Part shown: positions 1-6,608 of the stretch, in pieces | How the letters are laid out: every line of letters begins with the position of its first letter | Numbering within the stretch: position 1 is the stretch's first letter | Assembly: GCA_040401695.1 (NCBI GenBank) | Contig: JBBANY010000058.1 | Span: 1 to 15,270, forward strand | DNA length: 15,270 nt | DNA from: F1-20-MAGs119 sp040401695 | GTDB lineage: Bacteria; Actinomycetota; Acidimicrobiia; Acidimicrobiales; Ilumatobacteraceae | Reading direction: 5' to 3' | Program-made: the position numbers and the translations under genes | The notes under the pieces: model-generated | What the model saw: the letters and a program-made list of their open reading frames with translations, nothing else | The model's database searches: none | Told to the model about the DNA's origin: nothing

Positions 1-115
1 CTTGTTTCTTGGACGTGATCGAACCGTTGTCGACTTGCCGAGATTGTTTCATTCAGCAACTTGCGCACCGACGAGGGTGAATATTCTTTGGTCGGTCGTC
101 TAGGGTCTCAATTTC
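1..115. other. Left window edge, unresolved; possible start of a leftward gene
   Basis: No complete gene fits here. On the minus strand an ATG at 52 opens a frame that runs off the window (begins MKQSRQVDNG), without a clear ribosome binding site or a well-placed -10. On the plus strand one frame is open from the edge to a TGA at 78-80 and could be the tail of an upstream gene. I cannot choose between them. The AT-rich palindrome GAATATTC at 79-86 lies in this gap, which would suit a divergent promoter region. Confidence 0.3.
101..106 (+). promoter_or_regulatory. Putative -10 box of the 67-residue membrane protein
   Basis: TAGGGT fits the TANNNT form seen at other starts in this window and ends 9 bases before the ATG at 116, slightly farther than the 6-7 bases seen elsewhere. 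It predicts a leader of about two or three bases. No convincing -35 was seen. Confidence 0.35.
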
Positions 116-319
116 ATGGACCGCCCAATTCCTCCTCTGCAAAAAGCAGATTGGGTCAACCGTCGCTTGACGTTGGGCATCTTTCTCGCCGCTGCGGGCC
201 GCGGTGGCGCGTACCTCACGTGGTTCGCGATTCTCTGCATCGTTGCGTTCGTGATCGCGAAGAGCCTTGACGGTTTTGAATGGGTTCGCAAACGCCGAAA
301 GCGGGTCGCGCGCCCCTAA
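116..319 (+). CDS. Small single-span membrane protein (67 aa), unknown function
   Basis: I do not recognise a family. The product is a basic protein with one hydrophobic segment at about residues 34-49 (YLTWFAILCIVAFVIA), preceded by a moderately hydrophobic stretch at 18-28, and a strongly basic tail (VRKRRKRVARP), which predicts a cytoplasmic C-terminus. Third codon positions are mostly G or C, as expected for a real gene here. There is no Shine-Dalgarno site; a TANNNT box 9 bases upstream suggests a near-leaderless transcript. Its stop overlaps the stop of the convergent RDD gene by four bases. It could still be a chance open frame, but the membrane topology and tight packing favour a gene. 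Confidence 0.55.
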   Translation: MDRPIPPLQKADWVNRRLTLGIFLAAAGRGGAYLTWFAILCIVAFVIAKSLDGFEWVRKRRKRVARP

Positions 320-726
320 CGCTTCACGACAACCGTCGTGCCGATGTAATCCCAGACAGCCTGGCGGCGCGGGGTTGCCCACAACATGACGAGCGAGGCC
401 AGCGTGACAATTCCCGCGACCGAGCCGACGACCCATTTACCGAGGACCTCGCGCATGACCATCTGCTTGATCGTCGCCGGCGCACCCGTGTTGGCGTCGA
501 CGACCGTCATGCCGAGCATCTTCTTCGCCGGCGAAGTTGACTGCTTCCAGAGGACGATGCTCCAGATCAGCCAGCCGATGAAGAGCGTGACGATCATGAG
601 GAGAAAGTCGAGAAGAGCGGCCCCGATCCGCGAACCGGCGGAGGCGAGTTGCGTGGGTGGTGCCGCCGACATCGCGATTCCGGTCGGGATCGACGGCGGG
701 GGTGGCGGTGGAAAGCTGTTCGACAT
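316..726 (-). CDS. RDD family membrane protein
   Basis: The 136-residue product has a proline-rich N-terminus (residues 6-14), then the RDD signature: an Arg and an Asp framing the start of the first membrane helix (R33, D40, helix about 35-59), the loop motif SPAKKMLGM at 65-73, and a second helix at about 97-116 ending near D126. RDD proteins are small membrane proteins of mostly unknown or transport-related function; no specific role can be assigned. The ATG at 726 is preceded by GGGGAG, which is too close to work well as a ribosome binding site. TAGCGT ends exactly 6 bases upstream and has a possible -35 (CTGACC), so a leaderless mRNA is more likely. It is divergent from the four-helix protein gene at 795. 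Confidence 0.85.
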   Translation of the reverse strand: MSNSFPPPPPPSIPTGIAMSAAPPTQLASAGSRIGAALLDFLLMIVTLFIGWLIWSIVLWKQSTSPAKKMLGMTVVDANTGAPATIKQMVMREVLGKWVVGSVAGIVTLASLVMLWATPRRQAVWDYIGTTVVVKR

Positions 727-732
727 CTCCCC

Positions 733-738
733 ACGCTA
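733..738 (-). promoter_or_regulatory. -10 box of the RDD gene (leaderless promoter)
   Basis: Read on the minus strand, TAGCGT is followed by six bases and the ATG at 726. CTGACC at 757-762 (minus strand) matches four of six positions of TTGACA with an 18-base spacer. The predicted transcription start is the A of the start codon. Confidence 0.6.
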
Positions 739-782
739 GTTCGGAGCGCTCTGCACGGTCAGAGGGATGAGTTGTGCTGGTC

Positions 783-788
783 TACCGT
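783..788 (+). promoter_or_regulatory. -10 box of the four-helix membrane protein gene
   Basis: TACCGT ends six bases before the ATG at 795, the same geometry as at other starts in the window. This supports the ATG at 795 over the upstream GTG at 774. No clear -35 was found. Confidence 0.5.
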
Positions 789-794
789 CATGGC

Positions 795-1673
795 ATGACT
801 GGTCGGTTCTTCAGGGCACGTCGTGGGCCCGCGGTGTTGTTTGGTGTTTTGTTCGCAGCATTCGCCCTCGTCTTGTCGATCACGTTGCCAACATGGCTGT
901 CGGTCGGGGTGGGCAATCCCGCAGGCGAGACAGTGACGGCGCTCACCAAGGACAAGGAGTTCCGCGACGAGGCCGCACGCTTCTTCATCGAGAAACTCAC
1001 CGAAGATGCGCCGACAGAAGATCTCGCCCTGTTCGACGAACTCGAGACGACGATCACCAAGAAGCTCGACGAGCTGGCCGAGAACGACGAATTCATGGCG
1101 AAGGTCGACGGCATCTCCGACGAGATCTACGACTTCTTCGTGAACGGGGTCGACGAGACCAAGGTCGTCGAAGCCAAGGCAGTGGTGAGCGACGTCGTTG
1201 ATGCCCTGGTGGCCGTCGACCCCGAGTTCTCCGACCTGAAGCAAAACGTCGACGAATGGGAGGGTCTCGCACTCGAACCAATCGACGATGGTCCCGACAT
1301 CAAATCGATCAAGAACAGCCTGAACTCGCTGTTCTGGCTCGCGCTCATCCTCACACTCATCACCGGCGTTCTCTACGCACGCTGGTCACGGTCGAAGCGC
1401 GGAGCATTGCTGTTCGTCGGCATCACCGTGATCGTTCTCGGTGTCATCGACCTCGTCGCCGCCGGGGCGGTTCGCTCGGTGGCTGTGTCGTCGGTCGACG
1501 AGACGGACAGATTCGCCAACGCCGCAGTACCGGTCGTCGCCGACTCCCTTCTCTCGCCGTTCCGCACAGTCGGAACCGTTTGGGTCGTGATCGGCGTGGT
1601 CTCCATCATCTCGGGAGTCGTGATCGGTCGCCGCGCAAAGGCTGCGTCAGGCGCCGCGAACGCGAACAACTGA
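795..1673 (+). CDS. Four-helix membrane protein with an acidic external domain
   Basis: I do not recognise the family. The 292-residue protein has a basic N-terminus (RFFRARRG), a first membrane helix at about residues 12-35, an acidic and probably helical domain of about 140 residues (38-176) that should face outside, and three more membrane helices at about 177-195, 204-224 and 257-277. A positively charged loop (RWSRSKRG) lies between helices 2 and 3, and the tail is small and polar. Two starts compete: GTG 774 with AGAGGG seven bases upstream, and ATG 795 with TANNNT six bases upstream. I prefer 795 because it matches the start architecture of its neighbours. The last 27 bases overlap the 3' end of the convergent hydrolase gene. 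Confidence 0.75.
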   Translation: MTGRFFRARRGPAVLFGVLFAAFALVLSITLPTWLSVGVGNPAGETVTALTKDKEFRDEAARFFIEKLTEDAPTEDLALFDELETTITKKLDELAENDEFMAKVDGISDEIYDFFVNGVDETKVVEAKAVVSDVVDALVAVDPEFSDLKQNVDEWEGLALEPIDDGPDIKSIKNSLNSLFWLALILTLITGVLYARWSRSKRGALLFVGITVIVLGVIDLVAAGAVRSVAVSSVDETDRFANAAVPVVADSLLSPFRTVGTVWVVIGVVSIISGVVIGRRAKAASGAANANN

Positions 1674-2330
1674 GAACCCGTCGTTCACGCGCTCGCGCGG
1701 CCAGCGACCCTCGGGCCACGGCACACGGCGCTGTGGTCCCGGCTTCACGGTCCACGACCAACGTGACGGATCGGTGATCTCGGCCATTTCGTCGTTCGAC
1801 AGTTTCGCGAGTTCGAAACCCACGTAACTGTCGACAAAGAGGCCACCACCGATGTAGACGCCGACGTGACCGTCGGTCTTCTGATTGGTGTCCCACCAGA
1901 CGAACGCCGGCCGAGACGCGAGATCCCGCGGACGCGCCGGAAGACCCGTCGATTCATCGCGGGTAAAAAGAAGTTTCCGCCACCGCAACGCCTCGGTGAA
2001 GTTGCCGGCGTTGTGCGGACGCGGCTGGCCGACAACGCGGTCCTTCATCGCAGGCCGCAGAATGTTCATGAGCGCATTCGCAAAAGCGACGCACTCCTGT
2101 TTGTTTTCTCGCCCGAAGCGCGTCAATTGCAGGTGACGTGCGCAGGCCAGGATCCTCAGTTGCACCTGCGCGAGCGCGTAGCCAGCGTCGGGCAGAACGA
2201 CGTTACGGACCGACGGGCACGGCCCGGGTTTGGCCGCGACCGGTACAACCGGATGCGCAACCCATGCCCATGCAGCGACGACGAGTCCCGCCGCAACGTG
2301 CCGCGAACGCGCGCGATGCAGAACCCTCAC
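1647..2330 (-). CDS. Secreted cysteine-hydrolase-like protein (NlpC/P60 or CHAP type)
   Basis: The 227-residue product starts with a basic region and a hydrophobic stretch (about residues 11-33, ending VPVAA), which reads as a signal peptide. A possible catalytic pair of the papain-like NlpC/P60-CHAP superfamily is visible: Cys80 in KQECVAFANALM at the start of a helix, and His155 in DGHVGVYIGGG at the start of a strand. These enzymes usually cut peptide or amide bonds of peptidoglycan, so a cell-wall role outside the cytoplasm is plausible. Assignment is by motif only, and the intervening sequence is atypical. The GTG start at 2330 has GGGGA about six bases upstream and lies 11 bases after the stop of the kinase gene, so the two are probably co-transcribed. 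The 3' end overlaps the convergent gene by 27 bases. Confidence 0.7.
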   Translation of the reverse strand: MRVLHRARSRHVAAGLVVAAWAWVAHPVVPVAAKPGPCPSVRNVVLPDAGYALAQVQLRILACARHLQLTRFGRENKQECVAFANALMNILRPAMKDRVVGQPRPHNAGNFTEALRWRKLLFTRDESTGLPARPRDLASRPAFVWWDTNQKTDGHVGVYIGGGLFVDSYVGFELAKLSNDEMAEITDPSRWSWTVKPGPQRRVPWPEGRWPRERVNDGFSVVRVRGA

Positions 2331-2341
2331 CCTTCTTCCCC

Positions 2342-3391
2342 TCACAGCCCGAGCATGCTGCCGGCGTCGAGGTCGTCGGCAGCGGAGAACGCGCGACGAA
2401 CGAGCGAATCCATCAACGCGGCTCCCCGCTCGTTTGCCTGGTCGAGAGTGAGGATGCTCGCTGCGAACGAAGTGCAATAGAAAAGCACGCCTTCTGTCAG
2501 GCCCCTCATGATTCGTTGACGGTCGGTCCACTCGGCGGTGACGCCTCCACGTCGTAGACCCTCGCAATAACGATCGATGAGTTCATCGGTCATCGCACGG
2601 CGGGTGTCGGTCGGCAGGTTGGTGCCGATGAAGTAGACGAGATCGGTGGTGCTGGGGGCGCGCATCGCCAATTGCCAGTCGATGAGAGTCATCCCGCCAC
2701 GGTCGTCGAAGAACATGTTGTCGAGCCGGAAGTCACCATGGATCAACGTCGTCGGCCAGTCGTCGTAGGTGTGGATCCAATCGACGATGCGCGGCACGAA
2801 TGCTTCGCACCAGCGCAGAACTCGCTCGGGAAGGCTGTCGGCGTAACGCGCGAGGAACGTCGGCCAGCCGACTGGGAACAACTGTGCGACCATGCCCGTC
2901 GAGGGATCGTTGAGATCGGGCATCCAATCGAGACTTGCGAGAGCAGGATGATTCATCCATTCCGCGTGCAGCGCGGCCGCGGCGTCGATGACGGAGCGTG
3001 CCTGGTCGGGTGTCGGACCCGCCACTTGGTCGCCCGGAACGGCCGGCGAAAGGTCCTCGAGAACGAGCACGAACGGATCGGTTCCCGAATGGATGCAGTG
3101 CGGCAATCGAACGGAACGCATCTTCGGCGCGACTTCGGTGTAGAAGCGGTGCTCACGCTCCCACACGCGCATCATCCCACCGATCATCTGCGCACCGGGG
3201 TCCGATGACGGCATCTTCACGACGAGCGATGCCGGCACGTCGCGTGCGACCAGCCGTACGCGGGCGAGCTGGCCCATGAAACCGACCCCGGCACCGATCA
3301 CCTCGACGTCGCAGTCGTCGACGCGGCACCCCGTGACATCCGCCAGCCACTCTGCGGAAATGTCACTCACATCACGCGGTGCAGCCCCCAT
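2342..3391 (-). CDS. Phosphotransferase of the APH/ecdysteroid-kinase-like family
   Basis: The 349-residue protein has the fold signature of aminoglycoside phosphotransferase-like kinases. There is a conserved strand Lys (K59 in SLVVKMP), a hinge-like LEDL at 111-114, the catalytic loop HGDFRLDN at 218-225, and the metal-binding LIDWQ at 236-240. The HGD catalytic loop, LIDWQ and overall length match APH and EcKL kinases of unknown small-molecule substrates, not characterised antibiotic-resistance enzymes, so no resistance claim is made. I chose the ATG at 3391 because GGGGGTG lies seven bases upstream; an in-frame GTG at 3409 would add six residues. A TACCGT box at 3413-3418 would give a short leader. 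The secreted hydrolase gene follows after 11 bases. Confidence 0.88.
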   Translation of the reverse strand: MGAAPRDVSDISAEWLADVTGCRVDDCDVEVIGAGVGFMGQLARVRLVARDVPASLVVKMPSSDPGAQMIGGMMRVWEREHRFYTEVAPKMRSVRLPHCIHSGTDPFVLVLEDLSPAVPGDQVAGPTPDQARSVIDAAAALHAEWMNHPALASLDWMPDLNDPSTGMVAQLFPVGWPTFLARYADSLPERVLRWCEAFVPRIVDWIHTYDDWPTTLIHGDFRLDNMFFDDRGGMTLIDWQLAMRAPSTTDLVYFIGTNLPTDTRRAMTDELIDRYCEGLRRGGVTAEWTDRQRIMRGLTEGVLFYCTSFAASILTLDQANERGAALMDSLVRRAFSAADDLDAGSMLGL

Positions 3392-3412
3392 CTCACTCAC
3401 CCCCGACACCCG

Positions 3413-3418
3413 ACGGTA
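3413..3418 (-). promoter_or_regulatory. Putative -10 box of the kinase gene
   Basis: TACCGT (minus strand) ends 21 bases before the chosen ATG at 3391. Transcription would begin near 3406, giving a leader of about 15 bases that carries GGGGGTG as ribosome binding site. This gene would therefore be an exception to the leaderless pattern, unless it starts at one of the upstream GTG codons. Confidence 0.4.
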
Positions 3419-3437
3419 GTCCAGGCCGCGGGCTTCG

Positions 3438-3443
3438 TAGAGT
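3438..3443 (+). promoter_or_regulatory. -10 box of the first flavodoxin-fold reductase gene
   Basis: TAGAGT is followed by seven bases and the GTG at 3451. The identical hexamer with the identical spacing precedes rpe (5878-5883). No recognisable -35 was seen. Confidence 0.6.
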
Positions 3444-3450
3444 GGGGGCA

Positions 3451-4038
3451 GTGACCGCGCTCGTCGTCTTCACCCATCCGAAGCCCGATCAGTTCGCCCG
3501 CGAACTGCTCGATGTCACGGTCGACGGCCTCGGCACGGCGGGCCACGAAGTGCACGTGGTCGACCTCTACCGCGAGAACTTCGAAGCCGCCATGACGTGC
3601 GACGAGTGGCGCGCTTACCCCACGGCGCGGCCCACCGTCGTCGATGCACGGTACGCGGACCTCGTTCGCGAGGCCGACGTGATCGCCTTCGTGTTTCCGA
3701 TGTGGTGGTCGGGCCCGCCGTCCATGCTGAAGGGCTTTTTCGACAGGGTTCTCGCGCCCGGCGTGGCCTTCGACCTAGCGGAAACGGGGCGTGTCAGCCC
3801 TGGCCTGCGCCACGTGCGCAGCATCGCCATCGTGACCGCCGCCGAGCCACCGGGGCACTTCCCCCAACGTTCGACTCGGTACTTGGCGCGCGCGTTCGGC
3901 AAGTCGCTCCGACGTGCCACGGGTTGGCGCACGCGCACCCTCGTCTGCTGGGCCGGACCCGGACAGGCCGTGATGAATGACGAAAAGCGGGCTCAGTTCC
4001 TGCATCGGACCCGTGAACGACTGGCGGGACTGCGGTGA
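3451..4038 (+). CDS. Flavodoxin_2-family NAD(P)H oxidoreductase, copy 1
   Basis: The 195-residue protein matches the flavodoxin-like-fold quinone reductase family (NQO1, MdaB, KefF relatives). It has a first strand ALVVFTHPKP at 3-12 binding the flavin phosphate, the core motif FPMWWSGPPSMLKGFFDRV at 82-100 that contacts the FMN/FAD ring, and the following GVAF at 104-107. The family reduces quinones or similar acceptors by two electrons from NAD(P)H in the cytoplasm; the substrate here is unknown. The GTG at 3451 puts the first strand at the usual place, and a TAGAGT box seven bases upstream indicates a leaderless mRNA. Its TGA overlaps the GTG of a related second reductase (GTGA), so the two are translationally coupled. 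Confidence 0.88.
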   Translation: MTALVVFTHPKPDQFARELLDVTVDGLGTAGHEVHVVDLYRENFEAAMTCDEWRAYPTARPTVVDARYADLVREADVIAFVFPMWWSGPPSMLKGFFDRVLAPGVAFDLAETGRVSPGLRHVRSIAIVTAAEPPGHFPQRSTRYLARAFGKSLRRATGWRTRTLVCWAGPGQAVMNDEKRAQFLHRTRERLAGLR

Positions 4039-4631
4039 CTCGACGGGTTCTCATCGTCTTTGCGCATCCGGACGAGGCGAGTTATTCGGCGGCGCTGCGC
4101 GACCTCGTCTTGCGCGTCGCAGAGGGTCGCAGGGCCGAGGTGCGTTTGCACGACTTGTACGCGAGCGGGTTTTCCCCCGTCGTGTCGGCCAACGAATGGA
4201 CGTTGCGCGGCGCCGCGCCGGAGTCGAAGCCGCACCTCGCCCCGTACTTCGACGACGTCGCGTGGTGCGACACGCTCGTCTTCGTTTATCCGACGTGGTG
4301 GTCGGGCCAACCGGCGGTGCTGAAGGGTTGGGTCGACCGCGTTCTCGCCAACGGAGTGGCGTGGACTCTCGAAGAATCGAGCGGACATGCGATGCCCGCA
4401 TTGCGCAACGTCACACGCATCGTCGCCATCACCACGCACGGTCGGTCACGCACCGTGAATCTCATCTGTGGTCGCGCGGGGCGTGCAACGATCATGCGCA
4501 GTGTGCGACGGCTGTGCTCGTGGCGCTGCCGTGCCCGCTGGGTTGCCCTCTATTCGCTCGATCGCTCGACCCGCTTCGAACGCGACCGTTTCATGCAGCG
4601 GGTGGAACGGCTCCTCCGACGGATCTTGTGA
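4035..4631 (+). CDS. Flavodoxin_2-family NAD(P)H oxidoreductase, copy 2
   Basis: The 198-residue protein is a diverged relative of its upstream neighbour. It has the first strand RVLIVFAHPDE at 4-14, core motif YPTWWSGQPAVLKGWVDRVL at 85-104, GVAW at 107-110, and ITTHG at 132-136. The C-terminal third is rich in Arg and Cys (RRLCSWRC at 158-165) and differs from copy 1. The family uses a flavin and NAD(P)H to reduce quinone-like acceptors. It starts at a GTG overlapping the stop of copy 1 by four bases, so the two proteins are probably made in similar amounts and might form a heterodimer, since the family usually dimerises; that last point is inference. The final 41 bases overlap the 3' end of the convergent methyltransferase gene. 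Confidence 0.88.
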   Translation: MTRRVLIVFAHPDEASYSAALRDLVLRVAEGRRAEVRLHDLYASGFSPVVSANEWTLRGAAPESKPHLAPYFDDVAWCDTLVFVYPTWWSGQPAVLKGWVDRVLANGVAWTLEESSGHAMPALRNVTRIVAITTHGRSRTVNLICGRAGRATIMRSVRRLCSWRCRARWVALYSLDRSTRFERDRFMQRVERLLRRIL

Positions 4632-5847
4632 CCGGCCGGCTCTCGTCGGCCACCGGTATTCGACGGAATCGCATCACCATCTCGAGATGGTGCGTGTGGG
4701 GAAACAGATCGAGAACCACGAGGTCGTCGAGTTCATAACCCGCCTCGGCGAGCAGCCGCGCGTCGCGCGCACCTGCTGCGGCATCGCAACTGACGAGCAC
4801 GATCACGGGTGCCTGCGTGGCGACGAGCGTCGACACGCCCGGAGCCCCGAGGCCCGTACGGGCGGGGTCGGCGATGACGAGCCCGGCGGGCTGTGGTTGC
4901 CAATCTTCGAAGAGCGATTCGACGACGGTTGCGCGATGGTTGACGAGGTTCTGCCGCGCATCTGCCACGGCGAACGGATTCGACTCGACGAGAGTGACCG
5001 CAACGTGTGCGGGGACGATGGTCGCCGCGAACAGCCCCACTCCCCCGTAGGCGTCGACAACCTGGCCGAAAACTCCACTCAGCGCCTCGGGGCCCGCGAC
5101 GCGCCGGACCGTATCGACCAGCACCTCGGCTGCGAGTTGACCCGACTGAAAGAACGACCCCATCGACACGACGAGGTCCGTTCCGTGAACCGTCTCGACG
5201 AGACGTGCCTCGTCACCCACGACATCAACGCGTTCGAGCCCGCGCACCTCGGATTCGTCGCCGTGCACGACCGCACCAACGACGCCGGTGGTCGTACTGT
5301 AACGCAGGGTCACTTCGACGTTGCTTCCGCGACGCGCCGAGAGTGACGCGATCGCCGGCTGCAACAACCGATGCGCGACCAGACACTCTTCGATCGCGAC
5401 GACTCTGTTGCTCGAGCGTTCGCGGAAACCGGGTCGGCCTTCGGAGTCGAAGGCGAGTCGGATGGTGGTGCGGTACCCCGATGGGGGAACCTGTACGCCG
5501 CCTGCGGCTCGCGCCACGAAATCGTCGGAGACGGGAATGCGCGCGATGCGGGACAGCGATTCGACCGCGATGCGGACCTTGGCTTCGTATTGCGCGTCGG
5601 CCGACAGGTGCTGCCATCTGCACCCGCCACAGCCCTGCGCGACGTGCGGACAGGGCGGCGCGACTCTGCCGGGTGACGCTTCGATCACGCGCGTCACCGA
5701 GGCGCGCGCGTAGTCCTTTCGCGTGTCGGTGAGAACCACCTCGACCCGCTCGCCCGGCAGCGCCCCGTCGACGAAGATCACCTTGCCACTCGGCATCCGA
5801 CCGATTGCATCGCCGCCGGCGACGAGGGCACCGGCCTCGAGTTCCAT
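4591..5847 (-). CDS. TrmA/RlmD-family RNA m5U methyltransferase with TRAM and FeS motifs
   Basis: The 418-residue protein carries the full signature of the class I RNA uracil-5 methyltransferases (RlmC, RlmD, RlmCD, TrmA). An N-terminal TRAM-like domain spans about residues 1-57. Iron-sulfur cysteines are C66, C73 and C76 (CPHVAQGCGGC) with C155 as likely fourth ligand. FFQ at 232-234 is followed by the SAM-binding loop DAYGGVGLF at 265-273, the DPARTGLG motif at 327-334, catalytic Cys354 in LVSCD, and the C-terminal FPHTHHLE at 382-389 with the general-base Glu389. It methylates a uridine in rRNA or tRNA using SAM; the FeS cysteines favour an rRNA enzyme, but the site cannot be named. The ATG at 5847 has TAAGGT six bases upstream, better read as a -10 box than as a ribosome binding site. 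It is divergent from rpe. Confidence 0.93.
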   Translation of the reverse strand: MELEAGALVAGGDAIGRMPSGKVIFVDGALPGERVEVVLTDTRKDYARASVTRVIEASPGRVAPPCPHVAQGCGGCRWQHLSADAQYEAKVRIAVESLSRIARIPVSDDFVARAAGGVQVPPSGYRTTIRLAFDSEGRPGFRERSSNRVVAIEECLVAHRLLQPAIASLSARRGSNVEVTLRYSTTTGVVGAVVHGDESEVRGLERVDVVGDEARLVETVHGTDLVVSMGSFFQSGQLAAEVLVDTVRRVAGPEALSGVFGQVVDAYGGVGLFAATIVPAHVAVTLVESNPFAVADARQNLVNHRATVVESLFEDWQPQPAGLVIADPARTGLGAPGVSTLVATQAPVIVLVSCDAAAGARDARLLAEAGYELDDLVVLDLFPHTHHLEMVMRFRRIPVADESRPVTRSVGGAVPPAA

Positions 5848-5853
5848 GCATCA

Positions 5854-5859
5854 ACCTTA
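5854..5859 (-). promoter_or_regulatory. -10 box of the RNA methyltransferase gene
   Basis: TAAGGT on the minus strand is followed by six bases and the ATG at 5847. Its AAGG could be mistaken for a Shine-Dalgarno site, but the hexamer and spacing match the other starts. No clear -35 was seen. Confidence 0.5.
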
Positions 5860-5877
5860 CGTTTGGAGGTGCATCGG

Positions 5878-5883
5878 TAGAGT
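5878..5883 (+). promoter_or_regulatory. -10 box of rpe
   Basis: TAGAGT with seven bases to the GTG at 5891, identical in hexamer and spacing to the reductase promoter at 3438-3443. It predicts a leaderless rpe mRNA and rules against an in-frame GTG at 5882, which lies inside the box. Confidence 0.6.
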
Positions 5884-5890
5884 GGACCAC

Positions 5891-6577
5891 GTGACGCTTC
5901 CGATTCAGATCGCACCGTCGGTTTTGCCCGCAGACTTCGCCGAACTCGGCAAGGCCGTGCGCGATCTGCAGACGGCCGGCGTCGACCTCATCCAGTGGGA
6001 CGTGATGGACGGTCAGTTCGTTCCGAATCTCACGTTCGGCCCCGACGTCATCGCCGCTGCTCGCAGGCATTGTGATCTGCCCTTCGAGGCACACCTCATG
6101 GTGCTCACTCCGGACGTGATGGCGGCCGAGTACGTGAAAGCCGGGTGCTCGCGCCTCATCGTTCATGCCGAGGCCTGCACGCACCTCCACCGCACGCTCG
6201 ACAACATTCGCTCGCTCGGCGCCACCGCGGCGGTCGCATTGAATCCGGCAACCCCAGCATCGGCAGTCGAAAATGTGCTCGACCTCATCGACCTCGTTCT
6301 CGTCATGACAGTGAACCCCGGCTTCGGTGGCCAGAAGTACATCGGCACCATGGAGTGCAAGGTTCGCGAAGTGCGCAACATGATCACGGCAGCCGGACTG
6401 GGCGACGTGATCAACGTCGAAGTCGACGGCGGCATCTCCGCTGCGACGGTTTCCGGCGCGGCGTCGGCGGGTGCGAACGTACTCGTCGCCGGAAGTGCGC
6501 TCTTCAAACACCCCGGCGGGCTTGCTGCTGCGGTGTCGGAACTGCGCGACCTGGGCACTGCCGCTTTCAGCGCCTGA
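5891..6577 (+). CDS. rpe: Ribulose-phosphate 3-epimerase
   Basis: The 228-residue TIM-barrel protein interconverts D-ribulose 5-phosphate and D-xylulose 5-phosphate in the pentose phosphate pathway. Family motifs are clear: IAPSVLPADFAELG at 7-20, WDVMDGQFVPNLTFGP at 36-51, EAHLMV at 66-71, NPATP at 118-122, MTVNPGFGGQ at 139-148, EVDGGI at 177-182 and the phosphate loop VAGSALF at 199-205. The acid/base pair D37 and D179 and the metal ligand H68 are present, but the first metal-binding His of the family (HxD in E. coli) is Gln35 here. Length matches the family. GTG 5891 gives the usual short N-terminus and sits seven bases after a TAGAGT box. The methyltransferase gene diverges from the same 43-base gap. 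Confidence 0.95.
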   Translation: MTLPIQIAPSVLPADFAELGKAVRDLQTAGVDLIQWDVMDGQFVPNLTFGPDVIAAARRHCDLPFEAHLMVLTPDVMAAEYVKAGCSRLIVHAEACTHLHRTLDNIRSLGATAAVALNPATPASAVENVLDLIDLVLVMTVNPGFGGQKYIGTMECKVREVRNMITAAGLGDVINVEVDGGISAATVSGAASAGANVLVAGSALFKHPGGLAAAVSELRDLGTAAFSA

Positions 6578-6586
6578 CGGACTTCA

Positions 6587-6608
6587 CCTGAGCGCGCCGC
6601 TGTTCAGG
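6587..6608. terminator. Possible weak hairpin between convergent genes
   Basis: CCTGA at 6587-6591 pairs with TCAGG at 6604-6608, and the stem can extend inward by three pairs, two of them G-U. There is no T-tract on either side, and the right arm includes the stop codon of the minus-strand gene. This is the only convergent gap in the window with room for a hairpin. Only suggestive. Confidence 0.25.

Noticed and set aside
774..794. Upstream GTG start at 774 for the four-helix membrane protein, with AGAGGG seven bases before it
   Set aside because: Plausible, but the ATG at 795 has a TANNNT box at the distance shared by most first genes here, and the extra seven residues add nothing recognisable.
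2331..2567. Upstream extension of the secreted hydrolase frame into the kinase gene
   Set aside because: The extra residues are Arg-rich out-of-frame kinase sequence; GTG 2330 starts a proper signal peptide.
2342..3391. Aminoglycoside resistance gene
   Set aside because: Only the general kinase fold motifs are shared, and the sequence is closer in feel to EcKL-type kinases of unknown substrate.
4468..5346. Plus-strand open frame of about 290 codons opposite the RNA methyltransferase
   Set aside because: Rich in His, Arg and Asp with no recognisable domain, and fully covered by the methyltransferase with all its catalytic motifs.
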